Source: Stenotrophomonas maltophilia (GTDB lineage: Bacteria > Pseudomonadota > Gammaproteobacteria > Xanthomonadales > Xanthomonadaceae). Taken from it: a stretch of DNA of 64,000 nt. A program made the translations under genes and the position numbers. The number at the start of each line of letters is the position of its first letter. Position 1 is the first letter of the stretch. Below, one piece after another: positions 45,956 through 53,902 of this stretch. The DNA is taken from the NCBI RefSeq assembly GCF_900186865.1, contig NZ_LT906480.1:4172001-4236000 (forward strand), in the 5' to 3' direction. A model generated the notes under the pieces. It was not told the origin of the DNA and made no database searches. It worked only from the letters and a program-made list of their open reading frames with translations.

Positions 45956-47929
45956 ATGACCCGACGCTCTTCGACCGCCCTGTCCCTGCTGCCCTTGGCC
46001 ACCACGCTGCTGATCGGCTGCGCCAATGCCCAGTCCCTCGACGCCCAGAACGCGCAGCTGAAGGCCGCGATCGCTGCCGCCGAACGCGGCCAGTTCGATC
46101 CCGGCCAGGCCGCCGCACTCAGCCGCCATCCGGCTTACGGCTGGCTGGAGTACGCCAACCTGCGCCGCAACATCGACACCGTCGATACCGCGCAGGCGCA
46201 GGCCTTCCTCAAGCGCTATGACGGCCAGGCCGTGGCTGCCACCTTCCGCAGCGTGTGGCTGCCCTCGGTCGCGCGCCGCCAGGACTGGCCCACGCTGCTC
46301 GCCAACTGGGCGCCCACCGACAACGTCGGGCTGCGCTGTGCGCAGCTGACCGCGCGCCAGATGACGGGCAAGGTCGATCCGCAGTGGATCAGCGAGGCAC
46401 AGGACCTGTGGCGCAAGAACGGCAAGTCGCTGCCGGACGGCTGCGACGCGGTATTCGCAGTGCTGCAGGCACAAGGCGGCCTGAGCGACGCCCTGCGCTG
46501 GGAGCGTATCGATGCCGCCGCCGACGCACAGCAGCCGGCCGTGATGCGCAGCGCCGCACGCGGCCTGCCCGCCGCGGACCTGGCGCAGGCCAACAGCTAC
46601 GCCGCCTTCGTCGACAAGCCCAATGCCAGCGCGTTGAACTGGCCGCGCAACGAGCGCAGCCGGCGCATCGCCACCGACGGCCTGGCCAAGCTGGCCAAGG
46701 CCGACCCGGCCGCCACCGAACAGCAGTTGCCGCAGTACGCCCAGGCGCTCGGCCTGAGTGCCGAGCAACAGGGCCAGGTGCTGTACCAGATCGCGCTGTG
46801 GACGGTGGCTTCCTACCTGCCCGATTCGGCACGCCGCCTCAACGCAGTGCCTGAATCGGCGTATGACGAACGCCTGCATGAATGGCGCGTGCGCGAGGCG
46901 ATGTCGCGCGGTGACTGGCCGGCGGCACTGACCGCGATCCGCAAGATGGCCAGCAAGCAGCGCAGCGACCCGCGCTGGCGCTACTTCGAAGGCCGCATGC
47001 TGGAGAAGACCGGCCAGGCCCAGCAGGCGCAGCCGTTGTTCCGCGATGCGGCGCGCGCACCGACCTTCCACGGTTTCCTGGCTGCCGACAAGCTGCAGCA
47101 GGGCTATACCCTGTGCCCCTGGAAGCCGAACGACAGCGCGCAGGCACAGGCGGTGATCGCGCGCGACCCGGCCATGCAGCGCGCGATGGCGCTGTACCAG
47201 ATCGACCGTGCCGGCTGGGCCGTGGCCGAATGGAACAGCGCGCTGTCGCGCTTCGATGACACCCAGCGCCGCCTGGCGGTACGCGTGGCGCAGGACAACG
47301 GCTGGTTCGACCGCGCCGTGTTCGCGCTCGGCAAGCAGCCGCAGGAACAGCGCCTGTACGACCTGCGCTTCCCGTTGCACCACGACGCTACCATCCGCCG
47401 CGAATCAGCACGCAACGCGATCGATCCGGCCTGGGTAGCGGCGGAAATCCGCGCCGAGAGCACCTTCACTCCGCGTGCGCGCTCGCCTGCCAACGCCATG
47501 GGCCTGATGCAGGTGCTGCCGGCCACCGGTGCCGGCGTGGCCAAGTCGATCGGCCTGACCGGCTACGGCGGCGCCGACAGCCTGTACGACCCGGACACCA
47601 ACATCGCCATCGGTACCGCCTACCTGCGCCAGCTGATGAACAAGTACGACGGCCTGCCGTACGTGACCATCGCCGCCTACAACGCCGGCCCGACCCCGAC
47701 CGCACGCTGGCAGGGCCAGCGCCCGGGCTTTGACCCGGACCTGTGGATCGAGACCATCAGCTACAAGGAAACCCGCGAGTACGTCGCCCGCGTGCTGGCC
47801 TTCAGCGTGATCTACGACTGGCGCCTCAATGGTGATGCGCTGCCACTGAGCGACCGCCTGATGGGCCGCCTGGTGGACAAGCGCAAGAACTTCAGCTGCG
47901 CCGCCAACGCTGAGCAGGGCGGCGATTGA
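45956..47929 (+). CDS. slt: soluble lytic murein transglycosylase
   Basis: The 657-residue periplasmic enzyme has a signal peptide, a long superhelical U-domain and a C-terminal SLT domain with the catalytic Glu in AAEIRAESTFTPRARSPANAMGLMQVLP and the later signature YNAGPTPTARW. It cleaves peptidoglycan glycosidic bonds to form anhydro-muropeptides. Length is typical of Slt70. Starts at 45944 and 45956 are both possible. Confidence 0.93.
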   Translation: MTRRSSTALSLLPLATTLLIGCANAQSLDAQNAQLKAAIAAAERGQFDPGQAAALSRHPAYGWLEYANLRRNIDTVDTAQAQAFLKRYDGQAVAATFRSVWLPSVARRQDWPTLLANWAPTDNVGLRCAQLTARQMTGKVDPQWISEAQDLWRKNGKSLPDGCDAVFAVLQAQGGLSDALRWERIDAAADAQQPAVMRSAARGLPAADLAQANSYAAFVDKPNASALNWPRNERSRRIATDGLAKLAKADPAATEQQLPQYAQALGLSAEQQGQVLYQIALWTVASYLPDSARRLNAVPESAYDERLHEWRVREAMSRGDWPAALTAIRKMASKQRSDPRWRYFEGRMLEKTGQAQQAQPLFRDAARAPTFHGFLAADKLQQGYTLCPWKPNDSAQAQAVIARDPAMQRAMALYQIDRAGWAVAEWNSALSRFDDTQRRLAVRVAQDNGWFDRAVFALGKQPQEQRLYDLRFPLHHDATIRRESARNAIDPAWVAAEIRAESTFTPRARSPANAMGLMQVLPATGAGVAKSIGLTGYGGADSLYDPDTNIAIGTAYLRQLMNKYDGLPYVTIAAYNAGPTPTARWQGQRPGFDPDLWIETISYKETREYVARVLAFSVIYDWRLNGDALPLSDRLMGRLVDKRKNFSCAANAEQGGD

Positions 47930-47938
47930 TCGCAACAC

Positions 47939-48098
47939 GGTACTGCCGGCCGCTGGCCGGCATTCCCCGGTATCCACGCCCTGGAGTGAAACGATGAGCC
48001 TGCTGGCCTGGATCAGGCTGGCCGCTGTATCGGGAGTGCCGGCCGCTGGCCGGCAGCTTCGGTGTGACTGCCGTTGCCGGCCAGCGGCCGGCACTACC
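47939..48098. repeat. three GTAG-type hairpins
   Basis: One hairpin (GGTACTGCCGGCC, 47939-47962), a second (GGGAGTGCCGGCC, 48032-48055) and an inverted third (48075-48098) fill most of the 204-nt gap between slt and cca. The first two have lost the GTAG head by substitution. Confidence 0.88.
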
Positions 48099-48133
48099 GG
48101 TGCATCTGCGCCGGGCATGCGATGATTCCAGCC

Positions 48134-49354
48134 ATGAAGATCTATCTTGTCGGCGGCGCCGTACGCGACCGCCTGCTGCAGCGTCCCGCCGGCGACCACG
48201 ACTGGGTGGTGGTTGGCGCCACGCCCGCGCAGATGGAAGCGCAGGGCTACACCGCGGTCGGCCGCGATTTCCCGGTATTCCTGCATCCAAAGACCGGTGA
48301 GGAGTACGCACTGGCGCGTACCGAACGCAAATCCGGCCGCGGCTATCGCGGCTTTGTGGTCGATGCCGACCCGGGAGTGACGCTGGAAGAAGACCTGCAG
48401 CGCCGCGACTTCACCATCAATGCGATTGCCTGCGACGAAGACAGCGGGGCGCTGGTCGATCCTTACGGCGGCGTGCGTGATATCGAGCAGCGCGTGCTGC
48501 GCCATGTCGGCCCTGCGTTCGTGGAAGATCCGTTGCGCGTGCTGCGCGCGGCACGCTTCATGGCGCGCTTCGCCCCGCTGGGCTTCACCGTCGCCGAAGA
48601 GACCATGGCGCTGATGCGCGAGATCGCCGCCAGTGGCGAACTGGATGCACTGGTGCCGGAGCGAGTGTGGCAGGAACTGCGCAAGGCGCTGGTCAGTGAG
48701 CAGCCCTCCGCCTTCCTGCGCACGCTGCACGATGCACATGCACTGGGCCCTATCCTGCCCGAGCTGGAAGCGCTGTATGGCGTGCCGCAGCGTGCCGAAT
48801 TCCATCCGGAAGTGGATACCGGCATCCACCAGGAAATGGTCAGCGACATGGCGGCGAAGCTGGCCCCCGGCGATGACCTGGTCGGCTTTGCCGCGCTTAC
48901 CCACGATCTCGGCAAGGGCCTGACCCCGCCGGGGGAGTGGCCGCGCCACATCATGCACGAACAGCGCGGCATCAAACCCCTGAAGGCACTGTGCGCGCGG
49001 TTGAAGATTCCCGCCGAGCACCAGCAGCTGGCCGAAGCGGTCTGCCGGGAGCACTTGAACGTGCACCGCATCGACGAACTCCGCGATGCCACCGTGTTGG
49101 AACTGCTGGGCCGCTGTGATGCGCTGCGCCGGCCGGAGCGCGTGGCCCGCATCGCACTGTGCTGCGAGGCCGACAAACGCGGCCGGCTCGGCTTCGAGGA
49201 CGCCGACTACCCGCAGGGCGAAACGCTCAAGCGCCTGCACCAGGCGGCACTGTCAGTACAGGCGCGGGACCTGGATACCACCCATCTGAAGGGCCCGGCC
49301 ATCGGTGAAGCGTTGGCCAAGGCACGGGTGAAGGCGATTGCCGCCGCCCGCTGA
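48134..49354 (+). CDS. cca: multifunctional CCA-adding tRNA nucleotidyltransferase with HD domain
   Basis: The 406-residue enzyme adds CCA to tRNA 3' ends. The N-terminus [15 protein letters not shown] and the catalytic GDHDWVVVG with the metal Asp pair are diagnostic, followed by [15 protein letters not shown]. The HD domain with ALTHDLGKG and HEQRGIK provides the phosphatase/phosphodiesterase activity of the E. coli-type enzyme. Start at 48134. Confidence 0.95.
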   Translation: MKIYLVGGAVRDRLLQRPAGDHDWVVVGATPAQMEAQGYTAVGRDFPVFLHPKTGEEYALARTERKSGRGYRGFVVDADPGVTLEEDLQRRDFTINAIACDEDSGALVDPYGGVRDIEQRVLRHVGPAFVEDPLRVLRAARFMARFAPLGFTVAEETMALMREIAASGELDALVPERVWQELRKALVSEQPSAFLRTLHDAHALGPILPELEALYGVPQRAEFHPEVDTGIHQEMVSDMAAKLAPGDDLVGFAALTHDLGKGLTPPGEWPRHIMHEQRGIKPLKALCARLKIPAEHQQLAEAVCREHLNVHRIDELRDATVLELLGRCDALRRPERVARIALCCEADKRGRLGFEDADYPQGETLKRLHQAALSVQARDLDTTHLKGPAIGEALAKARVKAIAAAR

Positions 49355-49392
49355 TTCTCAACGGCCGTACCGGGCGCGCGTGGAGCGTCATG

Positions 49393-49419
49393 GGTAGTGC
49401 CGGCCGCTGGCCGGCAACC
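49393..49419 (+). repeat. single GTAG-type hairpin
   Basis: A lone GGTAGTGCCGGCC hairpin lies between the convergent cca and lipoprotein genes. Confidence 0.88.
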
Positions 49420-49439
49420 CCAGGTTGCCGCCACAGGAG

Positions 49440-49847
49440 TCAGTTCTCACCCAACTCCTGGACTTCAATTGCCACGACATTGCATCCACCCAGCAGCACG
49501 GTCCCTCGGGATCGCAGGTCCCCGATCAGTTTCCCCCTGATGGTCGCGTAGGCACCAGAGCGTCGTTCAACCTGGTCAATCATGCGCTTGGGGATCAAAA
49601 GCGACACACAGCTTGCTTCACTGTTGTACCGGCGGTACTCCGCTTTGCTGTCCCAGATGCCACGATCCTCGAACTGTGCCACCAGGTAGCCGCGAAGTTC
49701 CACCTGGGACCCATCCAGCTCCGCGCTTCCCTTGATGGCCTTGCTTGGCAGCAGCGCCGCCGGGTTGGAGGAAGGTGCCTGCCCGGAAGTTGCACACCCG
49801 GCCACGGTTGCGAACAACAGGAAGACGCCAGGCAGGAACCACTTCAT
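49440..49847 (-). CDS. small lipoprotein coupled to the RHS-core gene
   Basis: The 135-residue product has a lipobox VAGC (Cys18) after a typical signal (WFLPGVFLLFATVAGC). The mature part has a beta-rich OB-like pattern: AELDGSQVELRGYLVAQFED, VSLLIPKRM, ATIRGKLIGDLRSRGTVLLGG. Its ATG overlaps the stop of the RHS-core gene (ATGA), so it is translated with it. An immunity role against the RHS C-terminus is a hypothesis from position and lipoprotein nature. I do not recognise the family. Confidence 0.75.
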   Translation of the reverse strand: MKWFLPGVFLLFATVAGCATSGQAPSSNPAALLPSKAIKGSAELDGSQVELRGYLVAQFEDRGIWDSKAEYRRYNSEASCVSLLIPKRMIDQVERRSGAYATIRGKLIGDLRSRGTVLLGGCNVVAIEVQELGEN

Positions 49848-50776
49848 CGCCCACTTCCTGGCAGGTAGAACAGCTCCTGCTGCTTGGTGATGTTCTGCTG
49901 GATGAGCCGCTGCTCGGTCGGCGTCATGCGGCCCTGAATCATCCGGAATTGCACCTTGCCGTCGACCAGCTCACGCACACCAACCCGCGAACCCGTGCTG
50001 TCCACCGTGATGTTGGGAACCCCCGGGCTCACGAGGGGACCGGAATCTCCTGGCGTCAGCCGATCCACCAGGCCACTCTGCTCCAGATGGCCGTGCATCA
50101 CAGCCACGGTATCGGCGGTCGGCGTCAGTTCCGCATAGAACCCGGACGCATCCGAGGACGTCGCCATTGATGGATCCACCCGGATCGACTCGGTACCGTT
50201 GCTGCTTGCCTCGATGGTGACAGCCTTCTCCCGGTTGCCACTACCGACTCTCACCGAATCGGTGTTGGCCAGAGCGGTCTTCTCCGTCTGCGCCGAAAGC
50301 TGGATGTCCAGGCCACTTGATCGGCTCTGGTCGAAACGCCTGGCATCGATGCACGTGGACCGGCCGGCCCCTTCCGGGCATCGTCCATCCGGATCCGTGA
50401 ACCGGTAGGGATTTCCGTTGGCGTAGTGGTAGCGGTTGAACTGCCCAACCGGCTGTCCATATGCCGTCACCGGGTCCACCGACAGGAATACTCCCAGCTG
50501 TGGGTCCATGTACCGCTGCTGCATGTAGCTCAACCCAGTAGCCGCGTCGCTTACATGCCCTGTATAGCCAGGACCATCGGCCACCCCTTCACCGATCGCG
50601 GCTCCGTAGGGTTCGTAGTCATAGCGTGTGATGACGGCGCCCGCCCCGTTGGTTTCAGCGACAACCGACCCGAGGGCGTCGGTATGGACGTAGGTGACGA
50701 CCTGTGCGCCGGCAATGGCGCTGTACATCAGTGAAGTCGATGCGAACAACGCCAGCCGCAGCTTCGAAGCCACCAT
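49844..50776 (-). CDS. exported minimal RHS-core protein with a variable C-terminal domain
   Basis: The 310-residue protein has a signal peptide (LRLALFASTSLMYSAIAGAQ) and one RHS-associated core (residues about 25-131): DALGSVVAETNGAGAVITRYDYEPYG, GLSYMQQRYMDPQLGVFLSVDP, ending in the signature YRFTDPDG. The remaining 180 residues are the usual site of polymorphic toxin domains. There HGH (228-230) and TPGD (241-244) recall the metal motif of JAMM/DUF4329-type domains with S replaced by T. There are no long RHS repeats, so it cannot form a cocoon. The ATG at 50776 has GGAGAACGG just upstream. It is translationally coupled to the lipoprotein gene. Confidence 0.78.
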   Translation of the reverse strand: MVASKLRLALFASTSLMYSAIAGAQVVTYVHTDALGSVVAETNGAGAVITRYDYEPYGAAIGEGVADGPGYTGHVSDAATGLSYMQQRYMDPQLGVFLSVDPVTAYGQPVGQFNRYHYANGNPYRFTDPDGRCPEGAGRSTCIDARRFDQSRSSGLDIQLSAQTEKTALANTDSVRVGSGNREKAVTIEASSNGTESIRVDPSMATSSDASGFYAELTPTADTVAVMHGHLEQSGLVDRLTPGDSGPLVSPGVPNITVDSTGSRVGVRELVDGKVQFRMIQGRMTPTEQRLIQQNITKQQELFYLPGSGR

Positions 50777-50934
50777 TCCGTTCTCCAGCAGGTCCATCCT
50801 GAACTGCCTCCCCCATGAGCGGGGGATGCCCCCTGGGTCCGCGCGTGCCCACTTTCCCTGCCGCTCGCCTGCCCTGCCCGTTTCGTGCAGAGCATTGCAG
50901 CCACATGCGCCCCTTGCCGAACGTGGTTCCTGGC

Positions 50935-51369
50935 TCAGTGCGCCATGCCGCGGGTGATCGCCGCCGCACGCTGCTTCAGCTGGGCCACGGCATCGGGAAT
51001 CATCTCCATGCCCACGTCCAGGCCGGGGTTCAGCACCAGGCCGACGCCGTCGCCGATCCCGGCCAGCAGCGCGTGCACCGCGATCGGCATGGCATGCGCG
51101 AACTGCGGCAGCTGCTCGTGCCACAGGCCCGCGCGCTCGGGCGCGGTGAACACCGCGAACATCGGCTCGCCGCTCTCGCTGGTCAGCACCAGCGGCGAGA
51201 TGCTCTCGTCCCAGGCACCGTCTTCGCCGATGGCCTTGTCCAGCAGCACGAACGCCGTCGAGGTCAGCAGGCCATCGAGGAACTGCGATGCGGTCAGCGT
51301 GCCGTCCTGGGCCTGCAGCAGGCGCACCTCGAGGTCGTTGAGGGGTTCGAACGGGGTGTCGTGGTCCAT
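50935..51369 (-). CDS. SseB-family N-terminal domain protein
   Basis: The 144-residue cytosolic protein resembles the SseB N-terminal family (enhanced serine sensitivity B): FEPLNDLEVRLLQAQDGTL, SPLVLTSESGEPMFAVFTAPERA, LLAGIGDGVGLVLNPG. The function of this family is unclear. It is the third gene of an operon with the S41 peptidase and the zinc-ribbon protein on the same strand. Confidence 0.75.
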   Translation of the reverse strand: MDHDTPFEPLNDLEVRLLQAQDGTLTASQFLDGLLTSTAFVLLDKAIGEDGAWDESISPLVLTSESGEPMFAVFTAPERAGLWHEQLPQFAHAMPIAVHALLAGIGDGVGLVLNPGLDVGMEMIPDAVAQLKQRAAAITRGMAH

Positions 51370-51418
51370 GGTCGGTTCCGGTACGTGGTTGCAGGGCAGA
51401 CTTTAACAGGCCCGCTCC

Positions 51419-51754
51419 TCAACCGAGGAATCCGTGCCGCCACAGCCAGCCCAGCGCGGCCAGCCCGGCCACGCCGACCAGCATCAACGGCAGGCCGAAG
51501 CGGTGCCGCCACGGGATCGGCACCCCGCCCAGCTGCTGGTCCATGGTCTCGGTATCCAGCACCCAGCCGTGCTCGCACCGGGTGCAGGCCAGCTCGTAGC
51601 GGCGCTGGTAGGTGAGGCCAAACAGCAGGTCGATGCGCGCCATTTTGTAGCGCAGTTGCGGGGCGAACTCGGTTTCCGTCTGGCAGCGCAGGCAATGGTG
51701 GGCTTCGGTCGGGCCGACCACCACCACCCGCTCCTGCTGGCCGATCAGGATCAT
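51419..51754 (-). CDS. zinc-ribbon membrane-anchored protein
   Basis: The 111-residue protein has a probable zinc ribbon with two CxxC pairs (HCLRCQTE and ACTRCEHG) and one C-terminal membrane helix (about 86-105). It starts 3 nt after the S41 peptidase stop, so it is in the same transcript. The family is unknown to me; a tail-anchored zinc-ribbon protein interacting with the neighbouring peptidase or SseB-like protein is a possibility only. Confidence 0.75.
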   Translation of the reverse strand: MILIGQQERVVVVGPTEAHHCLRCQTETEFAPQLRYKMARIDLLFGLTYQRRYELACTRCEHGWVLDTETMDQQLGGVPIPWRHRFGLPLMLVGVAGLAALGWLWRHGFLG

Positions 51755-51757
51755 GGA

Positions 51758-52795
51758 TCAGCGGCCCTGGCAGGCGGGTTGGGCCAGCAGCCAGGCTTGG
51801 GCGGCGGCCAAAGTGGCGGCATCACCCTCGATACGCTGGTCGGGCTCGATCTTCAAGCCATCACCACGATCATTGCGGTCGCGCATCACGGTGGTGGTCA
51901 GCAGCAGGCGACTGCCATCGGCAAGCGTGTGCACGACATTGCCAGTGGAGACACCCGCAGTGGGCTGACCGAAACTCCGCGTCTGCGGACGACCACGCCA
52001 CGCCAGCACCGAGGCCTCGCCCGAACTGCCGGTGCGCGGCCCGAACAGCACCGCCACCGGCGCGCCGGGCTGCCGCAGCACATAGCCGGACTGGCCGAAG
52101 TCCAGCACCGACTTGCCTGCACGCTGCACGGCGGTCGCGGTCAACGTCCAGCGCTCCGGCCCCTGTGCAGTTTCGAACGACCCCACATCTTCGTTGTTCA
52201 CTACCGAGGTGCGCAGCAGCGGTGCCATGCCCAGCAGCATCGGCCACATGTTGCCACCGCTGTTGTCACGCAGGTCGACGATCCAGCCACAGCGCGCGCC
52301 GTCGTCCTTGCTGCGGATGACCTGCTGCCACCGCGCGGCACGCTGGATGTCCTGGCGGAACTTTTCCTGCGGCGTCGCGCCCGGCGTGGAGGCATAACCC
52401 TCGATGACCACCCAGCCGATGCGCATATCCACCGCATCGGCCGCCTTGGCCCGGTCCACGGCGGCGGCGCCGGCCTGCTGCGCGCGCGCAAGGGATTCGC
52501 TCTGGCGCTGGGTCGTCGTCCATCCGCCATGATTGCCCGTGCTGACCGCAATGGCTTCGCGCAGAACGGCCAGCCGTTGCGCCGGGTCGCCCTGCGCCGA
52601 TTGCAGGCGTACGCGGGTGGCGGCCCAGTCCACCCGATCCCGATACAGCGCCTGGCGTTCAAGCAGATTGAGGATCTCGGCCTGGGCCACCGGCGAGGGC
52701 ACCTCGACCGCGCCTGGCGTATCGGCCATGGCGCCGGTCGCCAGCAACACGAGCATCAGCGCGCCGATGCGACGCACTCCCTTGCGAACCTGCAT
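51758..52795 (-). CDS. exported S41-family serine peptidase
   Basis: The 345-residue protein has a signal peptide and a tail-specific-protease-like domain: GWIVDLRDNSGGNMWPML marks the substrate-binding strand and GPRTGSSGEASVLAW contains the nucleophile Ser in the family position. A typical PDZ domain is not evident and the catalytic Lys cannot be fixed by eye. It is the first gene of a three-gene operon. The ATG at 52795 is used; an upstream frame is spurious. Confidence 0.85.
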   Translation of the reverse strand: MQVRKGVRRIGALMLVLLATGAMADTPGAVEVPSPVAQAEILNLLERQALYRDRVDWAATRVRLQSAQGDPAQRLAVLREAIAVSTGNHGGWTTTQRQSESLARAQQAGAAAVDRAKAADAVDMRIGWVVIEGYASTPGATPQEKFRQDIQRAARWQQVIRSKDDGARCGWIVDLRDNSGGNMWPMLLGMAPLLRTSVVNNEDVGSFETAQGPERWTLTATAVQRAGKSVLDFGQSGYVLRQPGAPVAVLFGPRTGSSGEASVLAWRGRPQTRSFGQPTAGVSTGNVVHTLADGSRLLLTTTVMRDRNDRGDGLKIEPDQRIEGDAATLAAAQAWLLAQPACQGR

Positions 52796-53207
52796 GTGAC
52801 GTTTCCTTGTCGTTGAGGCAGGCGCACAGCATAGCCCGCAGGTGATGGCTTTCGCCATGCGCGAACTGTCGTATCTGGCCCCGCCGCGGGTTGCAGCAAG
52901 ACAGCGTGCACGCGATCAGTAAATTGCAACTTTGCCCATGTCATTGCCACGTAGAACGCGAGAAGGTTGCCTCCGTCGGCGCCTCCTGCGCTGGCCGGGA
53001 TTGGCGTCCTGAATCAAACATCGAAACGATCGAGTTGCCGCCTCAGCGGCAATCGCGACAATGCACCGGCTTGCCCATGGCGGGCGGTGCGTGGGGATCC
53101 TCGTGATCCGTCGGCTTTTTTTTCGTTTCGATTTTGACCGGCACGCCAACCCGCACCGCCCGCCACCTTGCACGCCGCAGGTGGCCTTGCCTCGTGAGGT
53201 TGCCGCC
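52796..53207. other. 412-nt intergenic region with a possible small-RNA terminator
   Basis: No gene is recognised. A weak stem (GGATC/GATCC, 53095-53109) followed by eight T at 53116-53123 resembles an intrinsic terminator on the plus strand, with no coding gene before it. It may end a short transcript or attenuate the gene at 53208. Confidence 0.4.
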
Positions 53208-53642
53208 ATGAACACGCCCCACCCCACCTATCCACGCCTGCAGGCATTGCTCGGCGCTGCACTGCCCGGCCTGCAGCTGCCCACTACCGCCGCCGAAGCG
53301 TTGGAAGATGCACTCGCCGAAGCCAACGAACAGGCGCCGCTCTCCGCATTCTTCGCGCGGTTGCGCGGCATCGCTCACAGCCACGCAGCCGACGGCCAGG
53401 CGTGGCGCGAGCGGCAACTCAGCGAGGGGCGCGGTCGGGAACTGGCCGAGGCGACGCGTTGCCTGGCGGCGTTGTCTGCGTGCGGCGGGGTACTGCTGGC
53501 TGCACAGTCTGCGCGCGAGACGGACGATGCGCAGGCGCAGTGTCCGCCGCAGGTGGAGGAAGGCCTGCTGCACGCAATGGTGGTGTTGGCCGATCATGCC
53601 GGCGCGCTGGTGGAACCGGATGCGTGCGCACCGCTGCTGTAG
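53208..53642 (+). CDS. small cytosolic protein, unknown
   Basis: The 144-residue product is Ala/Leu-rich and helical: TTAAEALEDALAEANEQAPL, AFFARLRGIAHSHAADGQ. No signal peptide or metal motif is evident; three cysteines are present. GTGAGG precedes the ATG at modest distance. Its TAG stop (53640-53642) is supplied by the start of a GTAG-type repeat. I do not recognise the family. Confidence 0.65.
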   Translation: MNTPHPTYPRLQALLGAALPGLQLPTTAAEALEDALAEANEQAPLSAFFARLRGIAHSHAADGQAWRERQLSEGRGRELAEATRCLAALSACGGVLLAAQSARETDDAQAQCPPQVEEGLLHAMVVLADHAGALVEPDACAPLL

Positions 53643-53870
53643 AGCCGAGCCGTTGCTGGGCTGCGCGGAGGTCATGGCATCGGTGGGATTCGTGCCGACC
53701 AAGGTCGGCACCTACCAGAGCAGGTCATGGCAGCGAGAAGCATCGTGTCGACCAAGGTCGACACCCACCAGAGCGGATCATGGCGTCGATTGGCCCTGTG
53801 CCGGCCAAGGTCGGCGCCTACCAGCAGGTCATGGCAGCGAGAAGCATCGTGTCGGCCAAGGTCGGCGCCT
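53639..53870. repeat. array of four related hairpins at about 52-bp period
   Basis: After the GTAG head at 53639, hairpins lie at 53692-53711, 53745-53764, 53798-53818 and 53849-53869. The stems vary but keep pairing, for example GTGCCGACC/GGTCGGCAC against GTGTCGACC/GGTCGACAC. A 28-nt spacer at 53723-53750 is repeated at 53827-53854, showing duplication of a unit of about 104 bp. Confidence 0.9.
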
Positions 53871-53902
53871 ACCAGAGCGGGTCATGACATCTGCACCGCG
53901 CG

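Noticed and set aside
45386..47383. A 665-codon minus-strand frame that includes exbD
   Set aside because: Only the last 135 codons (exbD) are real; the rest is antisense to slt.
47994..48125. Small frame starting MSLLAWIRLAAV with GGAG upstream
   Set aside because: It has a plausible ribosome site but after about 14 codons runs through two GTAG hairpins to a stop; more likely a repeat-interrupted fragment or chance.
53692..53870. Possible CRISPR array
   Set aside because: The repeats are hairpins of a known intergenic family, the spacers are not unique (one is duplicated), and no cas gene is near.
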